NCBI RefSeq assembly: GCF_000145235.1 | Contig: NC_014391.1 | Location: 3,108,001 to 3,172,000 of the forward strand | Direction: 5' to 3' | Length of the DNA stretch: 64,000 bases | Source: Micromonospora aurantiaca ATCC 27029 | GTDB lineage: Bacteria > Actinomycetota > Actinomycetes > Mycobacteriales > Micromonosporaceae | Shown: positions 40,056-49,008 of the stretch, piece by piece | Layout of the letters: the number at the start of each line of letters is the position of its first letter | How positions within the stretch are numbered: the first letter of the stretch is position 1 | Program-made: the position numbers and the translations under genes | Notes under the pieces: model-generated | The model's database searches: none | Seen by the model: the letters and a program-made list of their open reading frames with translations, nothing else | What the model was told of the DNA's origin: nothing

Positions 40056-40766
40056 TCAGTGCCGGGCCACGTACACGGTGTTCGCCGCCTCCCGGCCCTG
40101 CAACGGGTTCGGGAACCGGACGACGTGCGCCACCGAGGTCGGGAACACCTCGGTCAGCGTGCGCTGGAACGCCGGATCCGGCGGGTCGTTCGACCACAGC
40201 GCGAAGACGCCCTCCGGATGCAGCAGCGCGGCCAGCCGCCGCAGCCCGTCGACCGTGTAGAACGCGGCGTGGCTGGGGTGCAGCACCTGGCGGGGGGAGT
40301 GGTCCACGTCCAGCAGGACCGCGTGGAAGCGGCGCCCGGGCTCGTCGCTGTCGAAACCGTCGCCGGCGACCGCGGCGAAGAAGTCCGCCCGGACGAACCG
40401 GGTACGCGGGTCGGTGGCCAGCCCGGCGGCGAACGGCAGCAGATCCCGCCGGTGCCAGTCGATCACGTCCTCGATCGCCTCCACCACCAGCAGCGAGCGC
40501 ACCCGGGGATCCTCCAGCGCGGTACGCGCTGTGTAGCCGAGCCCGAGCCCGCCGACCACCACGTCCAGCGCGTCACCGGTCAGCGGAGCCAACCCGAGCC
40601 GGGCCAGTTCGATCTCCGCGACCGGGAAGGCGCTGGACATGAGGTACTCGTCGTCGAGCTTCACCTCGTACACGTCGGAGTCCAGTGCCGGGTCACGGCG
40701 CCGCCGCAGGCTGATCTCGCCGATCGGCGTCTCCCGCCAGGCCAGTTCCTCGAAACGCGCGCCCAC
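40056..40766 (-). CDS. Spermidine synthase-like protein
   Basis: A protein of 236 residues with the Rossmann fold of polyamine synthases. The nucleotide loop is VVGGLGLGYTARTAL (residues 70-84), followed by LLVVEAIEDVIDW, an acidic residue where decarboxylated SAM would bind, and AVLLDVDHSPRQVL, in place of the usual D-x-x-D-P motif. YTVDGLRRLAALLHPEGVFALW is the typical downstream block. Several bacterial spermidine-synthase-like proteins lack polyamine activity, so the reaction is uncertain. GTG 40766 has GGAGAGGA six bases upstream. Confidence 0.78.
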   Translation of the reverse strand: MGARFEELAWRETPIGEISLRRRRDPALDSDVYEVKLDDEYLMSSAFPVAEIELARLGLAPLTGDALDVVVGGLGLGYTARTALEDPRVRSLLVVEAIEDVIDWHRRDLLPFAAGLATDPRTRFVRADFFAAVAGDGFDSDEPGRRFHAVLLDVDHSPRQVLHPSHAAFYTVDGLRRLAALLHPEGVFALWSNDPPDPAFQRTLTEVFPTSVAHVVRFPNPLQGREAANTVYVARH

Positions 40767-40848
40767 CCGGTGTCCTCTCCGCCGATCCGTCCCCGGATGC
40801 TACCGGCCGGGGCTCGGCCCGGCCCGGCGAAACGGGGGCGGACGGCGG

Positions 40849-41457
40849 TCAGTCGGCGGGGCGGGTGGCCACCACGACGGTGTCCAGCGCGTCGACTGTG
40901 CCGCCGTCGGTGGCCGGGACCGGCCGGCGGGTCGTCTCGGCCCGCTGCACACGCAGCCCGGCCAGCCCGTCGACCACCGACTCCGGCGTGATCAGCACGT
41001 CCGGGTCCTGCGGGCCGCCGATGCCGCCGGAGAGGTTGGCCAGGTCGTGGCCCACCACGACGAGCGTGCCGCCGGGGCGCAGCGCGGACTTCGCCGCGGC
41101 CAGCACCCCGGCGAACTCCGGCGCGGGCAGGTGCAGGTAGCTGATCAGCACCAGGTCGTAGCTGTTCGGCACCGGCCGGTACGCGGTCGCGTCCGCGACC
41201 CGCCAGTCGACGGTCACGCCCCGCGCGGCGGCCAGCTCCCGCCCCCGGTCGACGGCCACCGTGGAGAAGTCCACCGCGTTGACCCGCCAGCCCTGACCGG
41301 CCAGCCAGACCGCGTTGCGGCCCTCGCCGGCGGCGATGTCCAGCGCTGACCCGGGGGTCAGCCCGGTGACCGACTCGACCACGAAACGGTTGGGCTCAGC
41401 GCTCCACACCAGTCCGGGCGTGTCGGCGTACCGGCTGTCCCAGGCGCTGCTGTCCAC
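40849..41457 (-). CDS. Class I SAM methyltransferase (TehB/thiopurine-type)
   Basis: A protein of 202 residues. It begins WDSRYADTPGLVWSAEPN, the opening of the TehB-like and sulfide/selenium methyltransferase-type group, then motif I ALDIAAGEGRNAVWLAGQG (D-x-A-x-G-x-G-R-N), VNAVDFSTVAVDRGRELAAA and LVLISYLHLPAPEF. Its start lies inside the TauE gene (62-base overlap) with a strong GGAGGAGGG ribosome site, so it belongs to the sulfur operon and might methylate a sulfur compound, which is inference. Confidence 0.82.
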   Translation of the reverse strand: MDSSAWDSRYADTPGLVWSAEPNRFVVESVTGLTPGSALDIAAGEGRNAVWLAGQGWRVNAVDFSTVAVDRGRELAAARGVTVDWRVADATAYRPVPNSYDLVLISYLHLPAPEFAGVLAAAKSALRPGGTLVVVGHDLANLSGGIGGPQDPDVLITPESVVDGLAGLRVQRAETTRRPVPATDGGTVDALDTVVVATRPAD

Positions 41458-42292
41458 TGTGTTCCCTCCTCCGGCGGCCCCACACCGCCATGGTGACCGT
41501 ACCGGCCACGGCAAGCGCTCCCACGGCGAGTCCCCACAGCGGCGGCAACTGCTGCGCGAGCACGAACACGCCCATCACCACGACGAACCAGCCGAACCCC
41601 CGGCGCAGCAGGTCGGCCGGGATCCGGCCGGCGAGCCGGCCACCGAGCAGGCTGCCGACGACGGCGGCGGCGGTGACCCCGGTGGCCAGACCCCAGTGGA
41701 TCTGCACGCTGGACAGGTAGCCGGCCAGGCCGGCGAACGACTTCATCGCGATGACGACCAGCGAGGTGCCGACCGCGATCGGCATCGGCAGCCCGCCCAG
41801 CAGGGCCAGGGCCGGCACGACCAGGAAGCCGCCGCCCGCGCCGACCAGGCCGGTGACCAGGCCGACGACCACGCCGTCCCCGACCACCCGCAGCATCGGC
41901 AGCTCGTGCGGCACCGGGCGGCCCTCGGCGGACCGGCGGCCGCGCAGCATCGCGACCGCGGTGGCGAGCATCATCAGAGCGAACCCGGTGAGCAGGACGC
42001 CGGCCGGGACGAACTCGGCCAGCCGGCCGCCCGCGTACGCGCCGGTCATGCCGGCCACGCCGAAGATGAGCCCGGTGCGCCAGCGGACCCGGTTCGCCCA
42101 GGCGTGCGGCAGTACGCCGACGGCGCTGGTCACGCCGACGACCAGCAGCGAGGTGGCGATCGCCTCCTTGGCGGGCAGATCGGCGACGTAGACCAGCAGC
42201 GGCACGGCGAGGATCGACCCGCCGCCGCCGAGCAGGCCCAGCGTCACGCCGATCAGCACCGCGCCGGCCAGCGTCAGGACGAGAGTCGTCAC
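41396..42292 (-). CDS. TauE/SafE-family exporter
   Basis: An integral membrane protein of 298 residues with about eight helices. It has the two family repeats: GLLGGGGSILAVPLLVYVADL in the first half and GLVGAGGGFLVVPALALLGG in the second, with the G-x-G-G-G-x-x-x-x-P motif in each. Members move sulfite, sulfonates or other sulfur anions. The location between rhodanese and methyltransferase genes under a CstR-type operator supports export of a sulfur oxidation product. GTG 42292 overlaps the stop of the rhodanese gene (GTGA). The last 25 residues are basic and lie over the start of the next gene. Confidence 0.86.
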   Translation of the reverse strand: MTTLVLTLAGAVLIGVTLGLLGGGGSILAVPLLVYVADLPAKEAIATSLLVVGVTSAVGVLPHAWANRVRWRTGLIFGVAGMTGAYAGGRLAEFVPAGVLLTGFALMMLATAVAMLRGRRSAEGRPVPHELPMLRVVGDGVVVGLVTGLVGAGGGFLVVPALALLGGLPMPIAVGTSLVVIAMKSFAGLAGYLSSVQIHWGLATGVTAAAVVGSLLGGRLAGRIPADLLRRGFGWFVVVMGVFVLAQQLPPLWGLAVGALAVAGTVTMAVWGRRRREHSGQQRLGQPVRRHARTGVER

Positions 42293-42873
42293 TTGCGGCT
42301 CCCGTCACGCAACTGCCCGACGATCGTGTCGAGGTCGCAGCTCGCGCCGCGGTTGTACGGCAGCTTGCTCAGCAGCATGCCCATGGCGCAGGTGTTGGTG
42401 AGCGCGGCGAACGTGAGGCCCGCGCCGATGAACGCGGCGACCCACTTCAGGCCGGGCACGAACACCGACGCGACGATCGCGGCGAGCACGATCGAGCCGG
42501 CGACGAGGCGTACCTGGCGCTCCAGGTCCCAGCGCGGGCGGCCCTGGTTGACCGGCGCGTTGGTGGCCTGCCAGGCCAGCATGCCGCCGTCGAGCACCTT
42601 CACGTTGGGCAGGCCGACGGTGCCGAGCGCCTGACCGGCCTGGCCGGCCCGGACGCCGGAGCGGCAGATCAGCACCACGTCCTCGTCCAGGTGGCTGCGC
42701 AGCTCCGCGCGGTGCTCCCGGAGCAGGTCCAGCGGCACGTTGTACGCGCCGGGGATGTGCGCCGCCTCGAACTCACCGGGCGTGCGCACGTCGAGCATCC
42801 GGGGCGTACGGCCGGCGGCGATCAGCTCGCGCAGGGTCGCCGCGTCGATGGTGGTGGGGGTGGTCGTGGTCAT
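42289..42873 (-). CDS. Rhodanese domain plus DUF2892 membrane protein (YgaP-like)
   Basis: A protein of 194 residues. The rhodanese domain is residues 1-105, with MLDVRTPGEFEAAHIPGAYN and the active loop LICRSGVRAGQAG, whose Cys accepts the persulfide sulfur. After a Trp/Arg linker, residues 115-170 form the two-helix DUF2892 membrane hairpin, followed by a Cys-containing tail (GASCDLDTI). YgaP-type proteins present a sulfurtransferase at the membrane. It is placed between the persulfide dioxygenase and the TauE exporter and translationally coupled to the latter. AAGGAGA precedes ATG 42873. Confidence 0.87.
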   Translation of the reverse strand: MTTTTPTTIDAATLRELIAAGRTPRMLDVRTPGEFEAAHIPGAYNVPLDLLREHRAELRSHLDEDVVLICRSGVRAGQAGQALGTVGLPNVKVLDGGMLAWQATNAPVNQGRPRWDLERQVRLVAGSIVLAAIVASVFVPGLKWVAAFIGAGLTFAALTNTCAMGMLLSKLPYNRGASCDLDTIVGQLRDGSRK

Positions 42874-42958
42874 GCTCTGTCTCCTTCACGGGGTGTTTTC
42901 GGGCAGGATCGGGCGCCGGCCGGCGTAGGGACACGCCGGCCGGGCGCTCGGGGAGAGG

Positions 42959-44359
42959 TCAGGCGGTGGGCGCCATGCGTACGCCGGCCTCCTCGGCCCG
43001 GCCGTACGAGTCGTCGATCAGCACCACGTCACGGCCGGCGTTGGCGAGCAGGGACGCGGCGGCGGTGGCCCGGTAGCCGGAGCCGCAGTGCACCCAGACG
43101 GTCCCGGCGGGGATGTCGGCGAGCCGCTTCGGCACGTCCGGCAGCGGCACGTGCACCGCACCGTCGATGTGCCCGGCCTTCCACTCGTTCGTCATCCGCA
43201 CGTCGAGGACGACCTGCGGCTCGGGCAGCCCGGCCGGGGTCTTCCCGGCCTGCGCGGCGGCGAGCGCGCCGAAGTCGGCCACCGCCAGCTCCCGCAGCTG
43301 CGACGGGTCGCCGGTCCACTGCTCGGGCTCGCCGGTGGCCTGGGCGGCCGGACGGTCGATGCCGATGCGGACCAGTTCCCGCTGGGCGTCGGCGACCTGC
43401 TCCGGGGTCTGCGCCAGGAACGTGATCGGCACACCCCACTCGATCAGCCAGCCGAGCCACGTCGACATCGGCCCGTCCAGGCCGAGGCTGACGGTGCCGG
43501 CCAGGTGCGAGGCCGCGTACGCCTTGCGGTGGCGCAGGTCGACCACCCACTCGCCGGCGGCGATACGACGGCGCAGCTCGTCGGCGTCGGCGCGGGCCAC
43601 CGGCGTGAGGTCGACCGGGGCGGGACCGGCGGCGTTGGCGACGCCCATGTGGGCGTAGTACGCCGGGTAGGCGTCCAGCCCGGCCAGCGTCTCGGTGACG
43701 AACTGGTCGGCGGCCAGCCGCAGCACCGGGTTGGCCTCCTTCTCCCGGCCGATCGTCGACTCGGGGGCGTCGGCCTGGCTGGCCGAGCAGAAGCTGCCGA
43801 AGCCGTGCGTGGGCCAGACCTGCGCGCCGTCGGGCAGCAGGTCGGCCAGCTTGCGCGCCGAGGCGTACTGGTGGTGCGCCAGTTCGTGCGCGTACTGCTG
43901 GCCGAGCAGGTCGGTACGGCCGGTGGTGCCGAACAGCAGCGAGCCGCCGGTGAACACGCCGGCCGCCGTCCAGCCGCCGTCGGTGGCCTCGTCGAGCGCG
44001 TACGACAGGTGGTGGAACGTGTGACCAGGGGTGCCGATCACCCGCAGCCGCATCGTGTCGGACACCGGCACGGTGTCGCCGTCGGTGGCCGGGGTCCGGT
44101 CGAACTCGACCGTGTCGGCGGCGGCCACCAGGTACTGCGCGCCGGTGATCCGGGCCAGTTCCAGGCCGCCGGAGACGTAGTCGTTGTGGATGTGCGTCTC
44201 GACCACGTGGGTGATCCGTACGCCCTTGGCGCCGGCCAGGTACAGGACGCGGTCGATGTCGCGCTGCGGGTCGACCACGATCGCCACCCGGCCGTCGGAG
44301 GCGAGGTAGCTGCGGTCGCCGAGCGAGGAGGTCGTGATGACGGACACGTCGAGAGTCAT
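42959..44359 (-). CDS. Persulfide dioxygenase-rhodanese fusion (MBL-fold)
   Basis: A protein of 466 residues. Residues 1-230 are a metallo-beta-lactamase-fold sulfur dioxygenase (ETHE1-like): THIHNDYVSGG (iron ligands), GTPGHTFHHLSY and a late THGFGSFC. Residues 255-345 are a rhodanese domain without a catalytic Cys (VVDLRHRKAYAASHLAGTVS), and residues 370-460 a second one with the active loop VWVHCGSGYRATAA. It would oxidise glutathione or other thiol persulfide to sulfite and pass sulfur on. The start ATG 44359 follows GAGAGGAAA. A perfect ATACCCCCGGGGGTAT site lies 23 bases upstream, so the CstR-like protein regulates it. Confidence 0.88.
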   Translation of the reverse strand: MTLDVSVITTSSLGDRSYLASDGRVAIVVDPQRDIDRVLYLAGAKGVRITHVVETHIHNDYVSGGLELARITGAQYLVAAADTVEFDRTPATDGDTVPVSDTMRLRVIGTPGHTFHHLSYALDEATDGGWTAAGVFTGGSLLFGTTGRTDLLGQQYAHELAHHQYASARKLADLLPDGAQVWPTHGFGSFCSASQADAPESTIGREKEANPVLRLAADQFVTETLAGLDAYPAYYAHMGVANAAGPAPVDLTPVARADADELRRRIAAGEWVVDLRHRKAYAASHLAGTVSLGLDGPMSTWLGWLIEWGVPITFLAQTPEQVADAQRELVRIGIDRPAAQATGEPEQWTGDPSQLRELAVADFGALAAAQAGKTPAGLPEPQVVLDVRMTNEWKAGHIDGAVHVPLPDVPKRLADIPAGTVWVHCGSGYRATAAASLLANAGRDVVLIDDSYGRAEEAGVRMAPTA

Positions 44360-44381
44360 GCCGTTTCCTCTCATTGCCTAT

Positions 44382-44397
44382 ATACCCCCGGGGGTAT
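44382..44397. promoter_or_regulatory. CsoR/CstR operator, site 1
   Basis: Perfect 16-base palindrome ATACCCCCGGGGGTAT upstream of the persulfide dioxygenase operon. It fits the G/C-tract plus TA ends bound by CsoR-family repressors. Confidence 0.8.
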
Positions 44398-44497
44398 GCG
44401 TGGGACAGTCTGCAGCCTGGGTCTCCAGGCAGGTGTTTACCCGCCCGCGTCGCTGTCACACGGCGCGGGCGGGACTCAGCCGGTCAGGCGGGCGTCG

Positions 44498-45391
<894 letters not shown>

Positions 45392-45392
45392 T

Positions 45393-45398
45393 TATCCT
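45393..45398 (+). promoter_or_regulatory. -10 element of eccB
   Basis: TATCCT lies 31 bases before ATG 45430, giving a leader of about 25 bases that carries the GGAAGG ribosome site. Confidence 0.45.
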
Positions 45399-45429
45399 GT
45401 GCGCCGGCGATCCCGGCGGAAGGGACACG

Positions 45430-46839
45430 ATGGCGTCGCGGCAGGACCAGCTGCACTCGTACCAGTTCACCGTCCAGCGGGCGGTCGCCGCGCTCGTCAT
45501 GCGGGAGACGGACCCGCCGCAGTCCCCGTTCCGCCGGCTGGCCGGCGCCGGTCTGGCCAGCGTCCTGGTCGCGGCGATCGCGCTCGGCGGCGTCGCCCTC
45601 TACGGCCTGTTCACCGGCGGCGGTGACTCGTGGCGCGAGACGGGCGCGGTGATCGTGGAGAAGGAGTCGGGCGCGCGATTCGTCTACCGCGATGAGAAGC
45701 TGCACCCGGTGTCGAACTACGCCTCCGCGCTGCTGATCATCGGGGCGGAGCGGCCGAAGACGGTGCTGGTCAGCCGCCGCGCCATCGAGGGGGTGCCGCG
45801 CGGTCTGCCGCTCGGCATCGCCGACGCGCCGGACTCGCTGCCCGCGCCGAACCGGCTCGTCCGCGACGCCTGGACGCTCTGCTCGGTGGCGGGCGACGAG
45901 GCCGGGCGCGGCGAGACCGGGCGTCCGGCGGCGGGGCGCGGCGAGGCACGCTCGGTGCTGCTGATCGGGCGGGAGGCCGCCGGCGGCCGTGCGCTCGGCG
46001 ACCAGGGCCTGCTCGCCTTGCACCCGGACGGCGGCCTGCACCTGCTCTGGCACGACCGGCGCTACCTGCTGCGCGACACGGACCGGGTGCTCGCCGCGCT
46101 CGCCGCCACCCGGGAGCGGGCGGTGCCGGTGGCGGCGGCGCTGCTGAACACGCTGCCGGCCGGCGCCGACCTGGCCCCGCCGCCGCTGGACGACCTCGGC
46201 GAGCCGTCCGAGCGGGTCACCGGTGCGACGGTGGGCGACGTCTACCTGGTGCGCAACTCCGGCGGCGGACGGCAGTACGCGGTCGCCAAGCGCGGTGGGC
46301 TGGCCGGCATCACCGAGTTGCAGGCGGCGCTGCTGCTGGCCCGCACCGGCCAGGGCGAGCCGGAACCGATCACGCTCGGCCGGTTCGCCGCGCTGCCGAA
46401 GCTCCCCGGTCTGGTGCCCGGTGGGGCGAGCGCGCCGCCCGCCGTACCGCCCCGGCTGGCCACCGACGAGGGCGCGCTCTGCGCGCGGGCCGCCGACGAC
46501 ACAGGCGTCCGCGAGCTGCGCCTGGGCGTCACCGCGCCGGACCCGAACGCCGCCGCGCGGACAGCCGGCGGCCGGGCCGGGCTCGCCGACGCGGTGGTGG
46601 TCGAGCCGGGACGCGGCGCGCTCGTGGAGGCGGTGCCCGCGCCGGGCGCGACCGGCGGCGCGATCTGCGTGGTCACCGACCTGGGCCGGCGGTACGCGCT
46701 GACCGGCGCGGACGTGCCGGGCATGCTCGGGTACGCGGGCGTGCGCCCGGCGCGGCTGCCGGCGGGCCTGGTGGACCTGCTGCCGGCCGGTAGCCCGCTC
46801 GACCCGGAGGCCGCCCGCACGGTCGCCGCGCCCGCCTGA
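45430..46839 (+). CDS. eccB: Type VII secretion protein EccB
   Basis: A protein of 469 residues, the usual length of EccB. It starts ASRQDQLHSYQFTVQRAVAA, the almost invariant EccB N terminus, followed by one membrane helix (about 45-65, SVLVAAIALGGVALYGLF) and a large extracytoplasmic domain with the R1-R4 repeats, including VVSRRA-type and YVVKDGxxY-like blocks (here GDVYLVRNSGGGRQYAVAK) and Cys residues in pairs. EccB is part of the ESX/T7SS membrane complex with EccC, EccD and EccE. None of those is in the window, so it is an orphan or edge gene. GGAAGG precedes ATG 45430. Confidence 0.9.
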   Translation: MASRQDQLHSYQFTVQRAVAALVMRETDPPQSPFRRLAGAGLASVLVAAIALGGVALYGLFTGGGDSWRETGAVIVEKESGARFVYRDEKLHPVSNYASALLIIGAERPKTVLVSRRAIEGVPRGLPLGIADAPDSLPAPNRLVRDAWTLCSVAGDEAGRGETGRPAAGRGEARSVLLIGREAAGGRALGDQGLLALHPDGGLHLLWHDRRYLLRDTDRVLAALAATRERAVPVAAALLNTLPAGADLAPPPLDDLGEPSERVTGATVGDVYLVRNSGGGRQYAVAKRGGLAGITELQAALLLARTGQGEPEPITLGRFAALPKLPGLVPGGASAPPAVPPRLATDEGALCARAADDTGVRELRLGVTAPDPNAAARTAGGRAGLADAVVVEPGRGALVEAVPAPGATGGAICVVTDLGRRYALTGADVPGMLGYAGVRPARLPAGLVDLLPAGSPLDPEAARTVAAPA

Positions 46840-46878
46840 GCGCCGAGCGCGCGATCCGTTGGGGAGAAAGAGCGGCGG

Positions 46879-47484
46879 TCAGCCGGCGGGGCGGCGCAGC
46901 ACACTCACCGCGAAGTCGGCGTCGTCCCGCCACGGCCGCAGGTCCCAGGTGGCGAAGCGGTGCTCGGGGCGCAACCCGGCGGCGACCGCGTCGGCGTCCA
47001 GGTCGGCCACCGGGTAGCCGCGGTCGGTGCCGAAGCCGACCACGACCAGGCCGTCCGGGCGCACGTGCGCGGCGACGCGGGCCAGCACGTCGCGCTCGGT
47101 GCCGGGGGCGACGAAGACCATCACGTTGCCGGCCAGCACCGCGGCGTCGAACGGCTCGGCCTCGCCCTGGGCGGCCAGGTCCAGCTCGGCCAGGTCGGCG
47201 ACCAGGAAACGGGGGCCGGGATGGTCGGCGCGGGCCGCCTCGACCAGCGTCGGGTCGGCGTCCACGCCCACGACGTCGTGCCCGCGCGCGGCGAGCGCGG
47301 CGGCGACCCGGCCGGTGCCGCAGCCGGCGTCCAGGACACGCGCGCCCGGCGGTACGAGCGCGTCGAGCAGCCGCGCCTCACCGGACAGGTCGGCGCCCTC
47401 GGCGGCGAGCTGACGGAACCGGTCCACGTACCACTGCGAGTGGCCGGGCTTCGTGTCGGTCACCCAGCGGGTCGGCTTGGCCAT
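46879..47484 (-). CDS. Class I SAM-dependent methyltransferase
   Basis: A protein of 201 residues. It begins WVTDTKPGHSQWYVDRFRQL, then LLDALVPPGARVLDAGCGTG with motif I VLDAGCGTG (about 49-57), VVGVDADPTLVEAARADHP, and VRPDGLVVVGFGTDRGY. The order and length match a small group of actinobacterial methyltransferases; the acceptor is unknown. TACGGT, six bases before ATG 47484, is a leaderless promoter. It is convergent with eccB. Confidence 0.84.
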   Translation of the reverse strand: MAKPTRWVTDTKPGHSQWYVDRFRQLAAEGADLSGEARLLDALVPPGARVLDAGCGTGRVAAALAARGHDVVGVDADPTLVEAARADHPGPRFLVADLAELDLAAQGEAEPFDAAVLAGNVMVFVAPGTERDVLARVAAHVRPDGLVVVGFGTDRGYPVADLDADAVAAGLRPEHRFATWDLRPWRDDADFAVSVLRRPAG

Positions 47485-47490
47485 GGGGCC

Positions 47491-47496
47491 ACCGTA
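47491..47496 (-). promoter_or_regulatory. -10 element, leaderless promoter of methyltransferase gene
   Basis: Minus-strand TACGGT ends six bases before ATG 47484. Confidence 0.45.
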
Positions 47497-47516
47497 GCTG
47501 ATCTTGTGGCAACGGG

Positions 47517-48119
47517 TCAGGCGAGCGCCAGGAACGTGCCGGCGGCGAGCGGCCCGCCCAGCGCGACGCCGGCCAGCACCTGCGGCCAGGTGTGGTCGCC
47601 CAGCCGTACCCGGGACCAGCCGACGGCCGCGACGAGCACCCAGCCGAGGCTCGCGGCCGGGCCGGCCAGCGGCACCAGCACGGCGACGGTGGCGGCGGCC
47701 ACCGCAGCGTGGATGCTCAGCTTCCACCAGTGGTTCACCAGCGCGCAGGCCGCGCCGACCACGAAGACCACGACGATCACGGCGAACAGTTCGGCCGGCG
47801 CGCGGACCGCCGCCAGCAGCAGCAACCCGGCCGCGACCGAGGCCAGCCCGATCGACAGCGGCCGGGCCCGCTGCGTGCGGTCGCCGACGTGCCGGTCGGT
47901 GAGGCGTCCCCGGCGTACGCCGTGCACGAGCACACCGATCGGGATGACGGCGCAGAACGTGAGCGCGATGCCGCCCCAGAGCAGGAACTGGCCCGCCGAG
48001 CGGCTGACCCGGGCGGCGGCGATCAGCGGCAGCGCGGTGACCAGGACGGTCGGGGCGAGCGCCTCGGTGAGCAGCCGGGCCGCCCGCGCGCCGGCCCGGC
48101 GCTCCCGTGATGCTCGCAC
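47517..48119 (-). CDS. PAP2-like membrane phosphatase
   Basis: An integral membrane protein of 200 residues with five or six helices. The PAP2 active-site blocks are recognisable though spread: KLSIHAAVAAATVAV near residue 137 (K-x-S-x-H, in place of P-S-G-H) and GWSRVRLGDHTWPQVLAG near 170 (S-R-x-x-x-G-x-H-x-x-x-x-x-x-A-G). Members remove phosphate from lipid phosphates such as undecaprenyl or phosphatidate. The substrate here is unknown, and the altered first block could lower activity. It is close to the carbohydrate transport genes but reads away from them only by 22 bases. Confidence 0.7.
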   Translation of the reverse strand: MRASRERRAGARAARLLTEALAPTVLVTALPLIAAARVSRSAGQFLLWGGIALTFCAVIPIGVLVHGVRRGRLTDRHVGDRTQRARPLSIGLASVAAGLLLLAAVRAPAELFAVIVVVFVVGAACALVNHWWKLSIHAAVAAATVAVLVPLAGPAASLGWVLVAAVGWSRVRLGDHTWPQVLAGVALGGPLAAGTFLALA

Positions 48120-48141
48120 CCGATCATCCTGGCACGGATGC

Positions 48142-49008
48142 TCAGCCCTTCTCGGCTCCGCTGGTGAGTCCCTCGGTGAGCAGGCGTTCCCCGGCGAAGA
48201 ACAGCACCACGATCGGCAGCGTGAGGATGACCGAGCCGGCCATCAGCACGGTCTTGGGCACCTCCACGCCGTCGGCGAGCAGGGACAGCCCCAGCGACAC
48301 GGTCCACCGGTCCGGCCGGTCGACCAGGAACAGCAGCGCGAACAGGTACTCGTTCCAGGCGATCATGAAGTCGTACAGCGCGACCGCCATCACCGACGGC
48401 GCCGCGAGGGGCAGGCTGACCCGGCGGATGATGCCGAGCCGGCCGGCGCCGTCGATCGCCGCGGACTCCTCCAGGCTGACCGGGATGGTCTCGAAGTAGT
48501 TCTTCAGCATGTAGACCGACACCGGCAGCGTCTGCGAGATGTAGACGAGCACCAGCCCGGTCAGCGACCCGCGCAGCCCGGCCCGGGTGAAGACCACGAA
48601 CAGCGGGATCGCGATGACTATGGACGGGAACAGGTAGACCGCCAGGAACAGCGCGCTGACCTGCCGGCGGCCGAAGAACCGCAGACGGGACACCGCGTAC
48701 GCGCCGGGGATGGCGATCACCAGGGTGAGCGCGGTGGCTGCGAGCGCGACCAGGCCGCTGTTGCGGATGAACGTGAGGAAGCCCTGGCCGCCGTCGGAGA
48801 CGGACTTCAGCACCTCGGCGTACGTGGCGACGGTCAGCTCGCCGAACGGCACCCAGAGCGAGCCGGGTTCGAGCAGCAGGCGTTCGATCGGGCGTACCGA
48901 CAGCACCAGCATGTACCAGAACGGCAGCAGCGTGACCACCAGGAACCCGGCGATCACCAGCCGGCGCAGCCAGCGCAGGCTCACCGTCTCGATCCGGTCC
49001 CGGTCCAT
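48142..49008 (-). CDS. Carbohydrate ABC transporter permease (MalG-like)
   Basis: A protein of 288 residues with six membrane helices. The first is LVIAGFLVVTLLPFWYML, and the conserved EAA-like loop is EESAAIDGAGRLGIIRRVSL (G at position equal to the family's G-x-x-x-x-x-x-I-x-x-P), which touches the ATPase. It matches the binding-protein-dependent MalG/UgpE group. It overlaps by one base the stop of the upstream permease gene (ATGA), so the pair is coupled. No ATPase gene is near, so a shared multi-use ATPase such as MsiK is likely to energise it. Confidence 0.88.
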   Translation of the reverse strand: MDRDRIETVSLRWLRRLVIAGFLVVTLLPFWYMLVLSVRPIERLLLEPGSLWVPFGELTVATYAEVLKSVSDGGQGFLTFIRNSGLVALAATALTLVIAIPGAYAVSRLRFFGRRQVSALFLAVYLFPSIVIAIPLFVVFTRAGLRGSLTGLVLVYISQTLPVSVYMLKNYFETIPVSLEESAAIDGAGRLGIIRRVSLPLAAPSVMAVALYDFMIAWNEYLFALLFLVDRPDRWTVSLGLSLLADGVEVPKTVLMAGSVILTLPIVVLFFAGERLLTEGLTSGAEKG

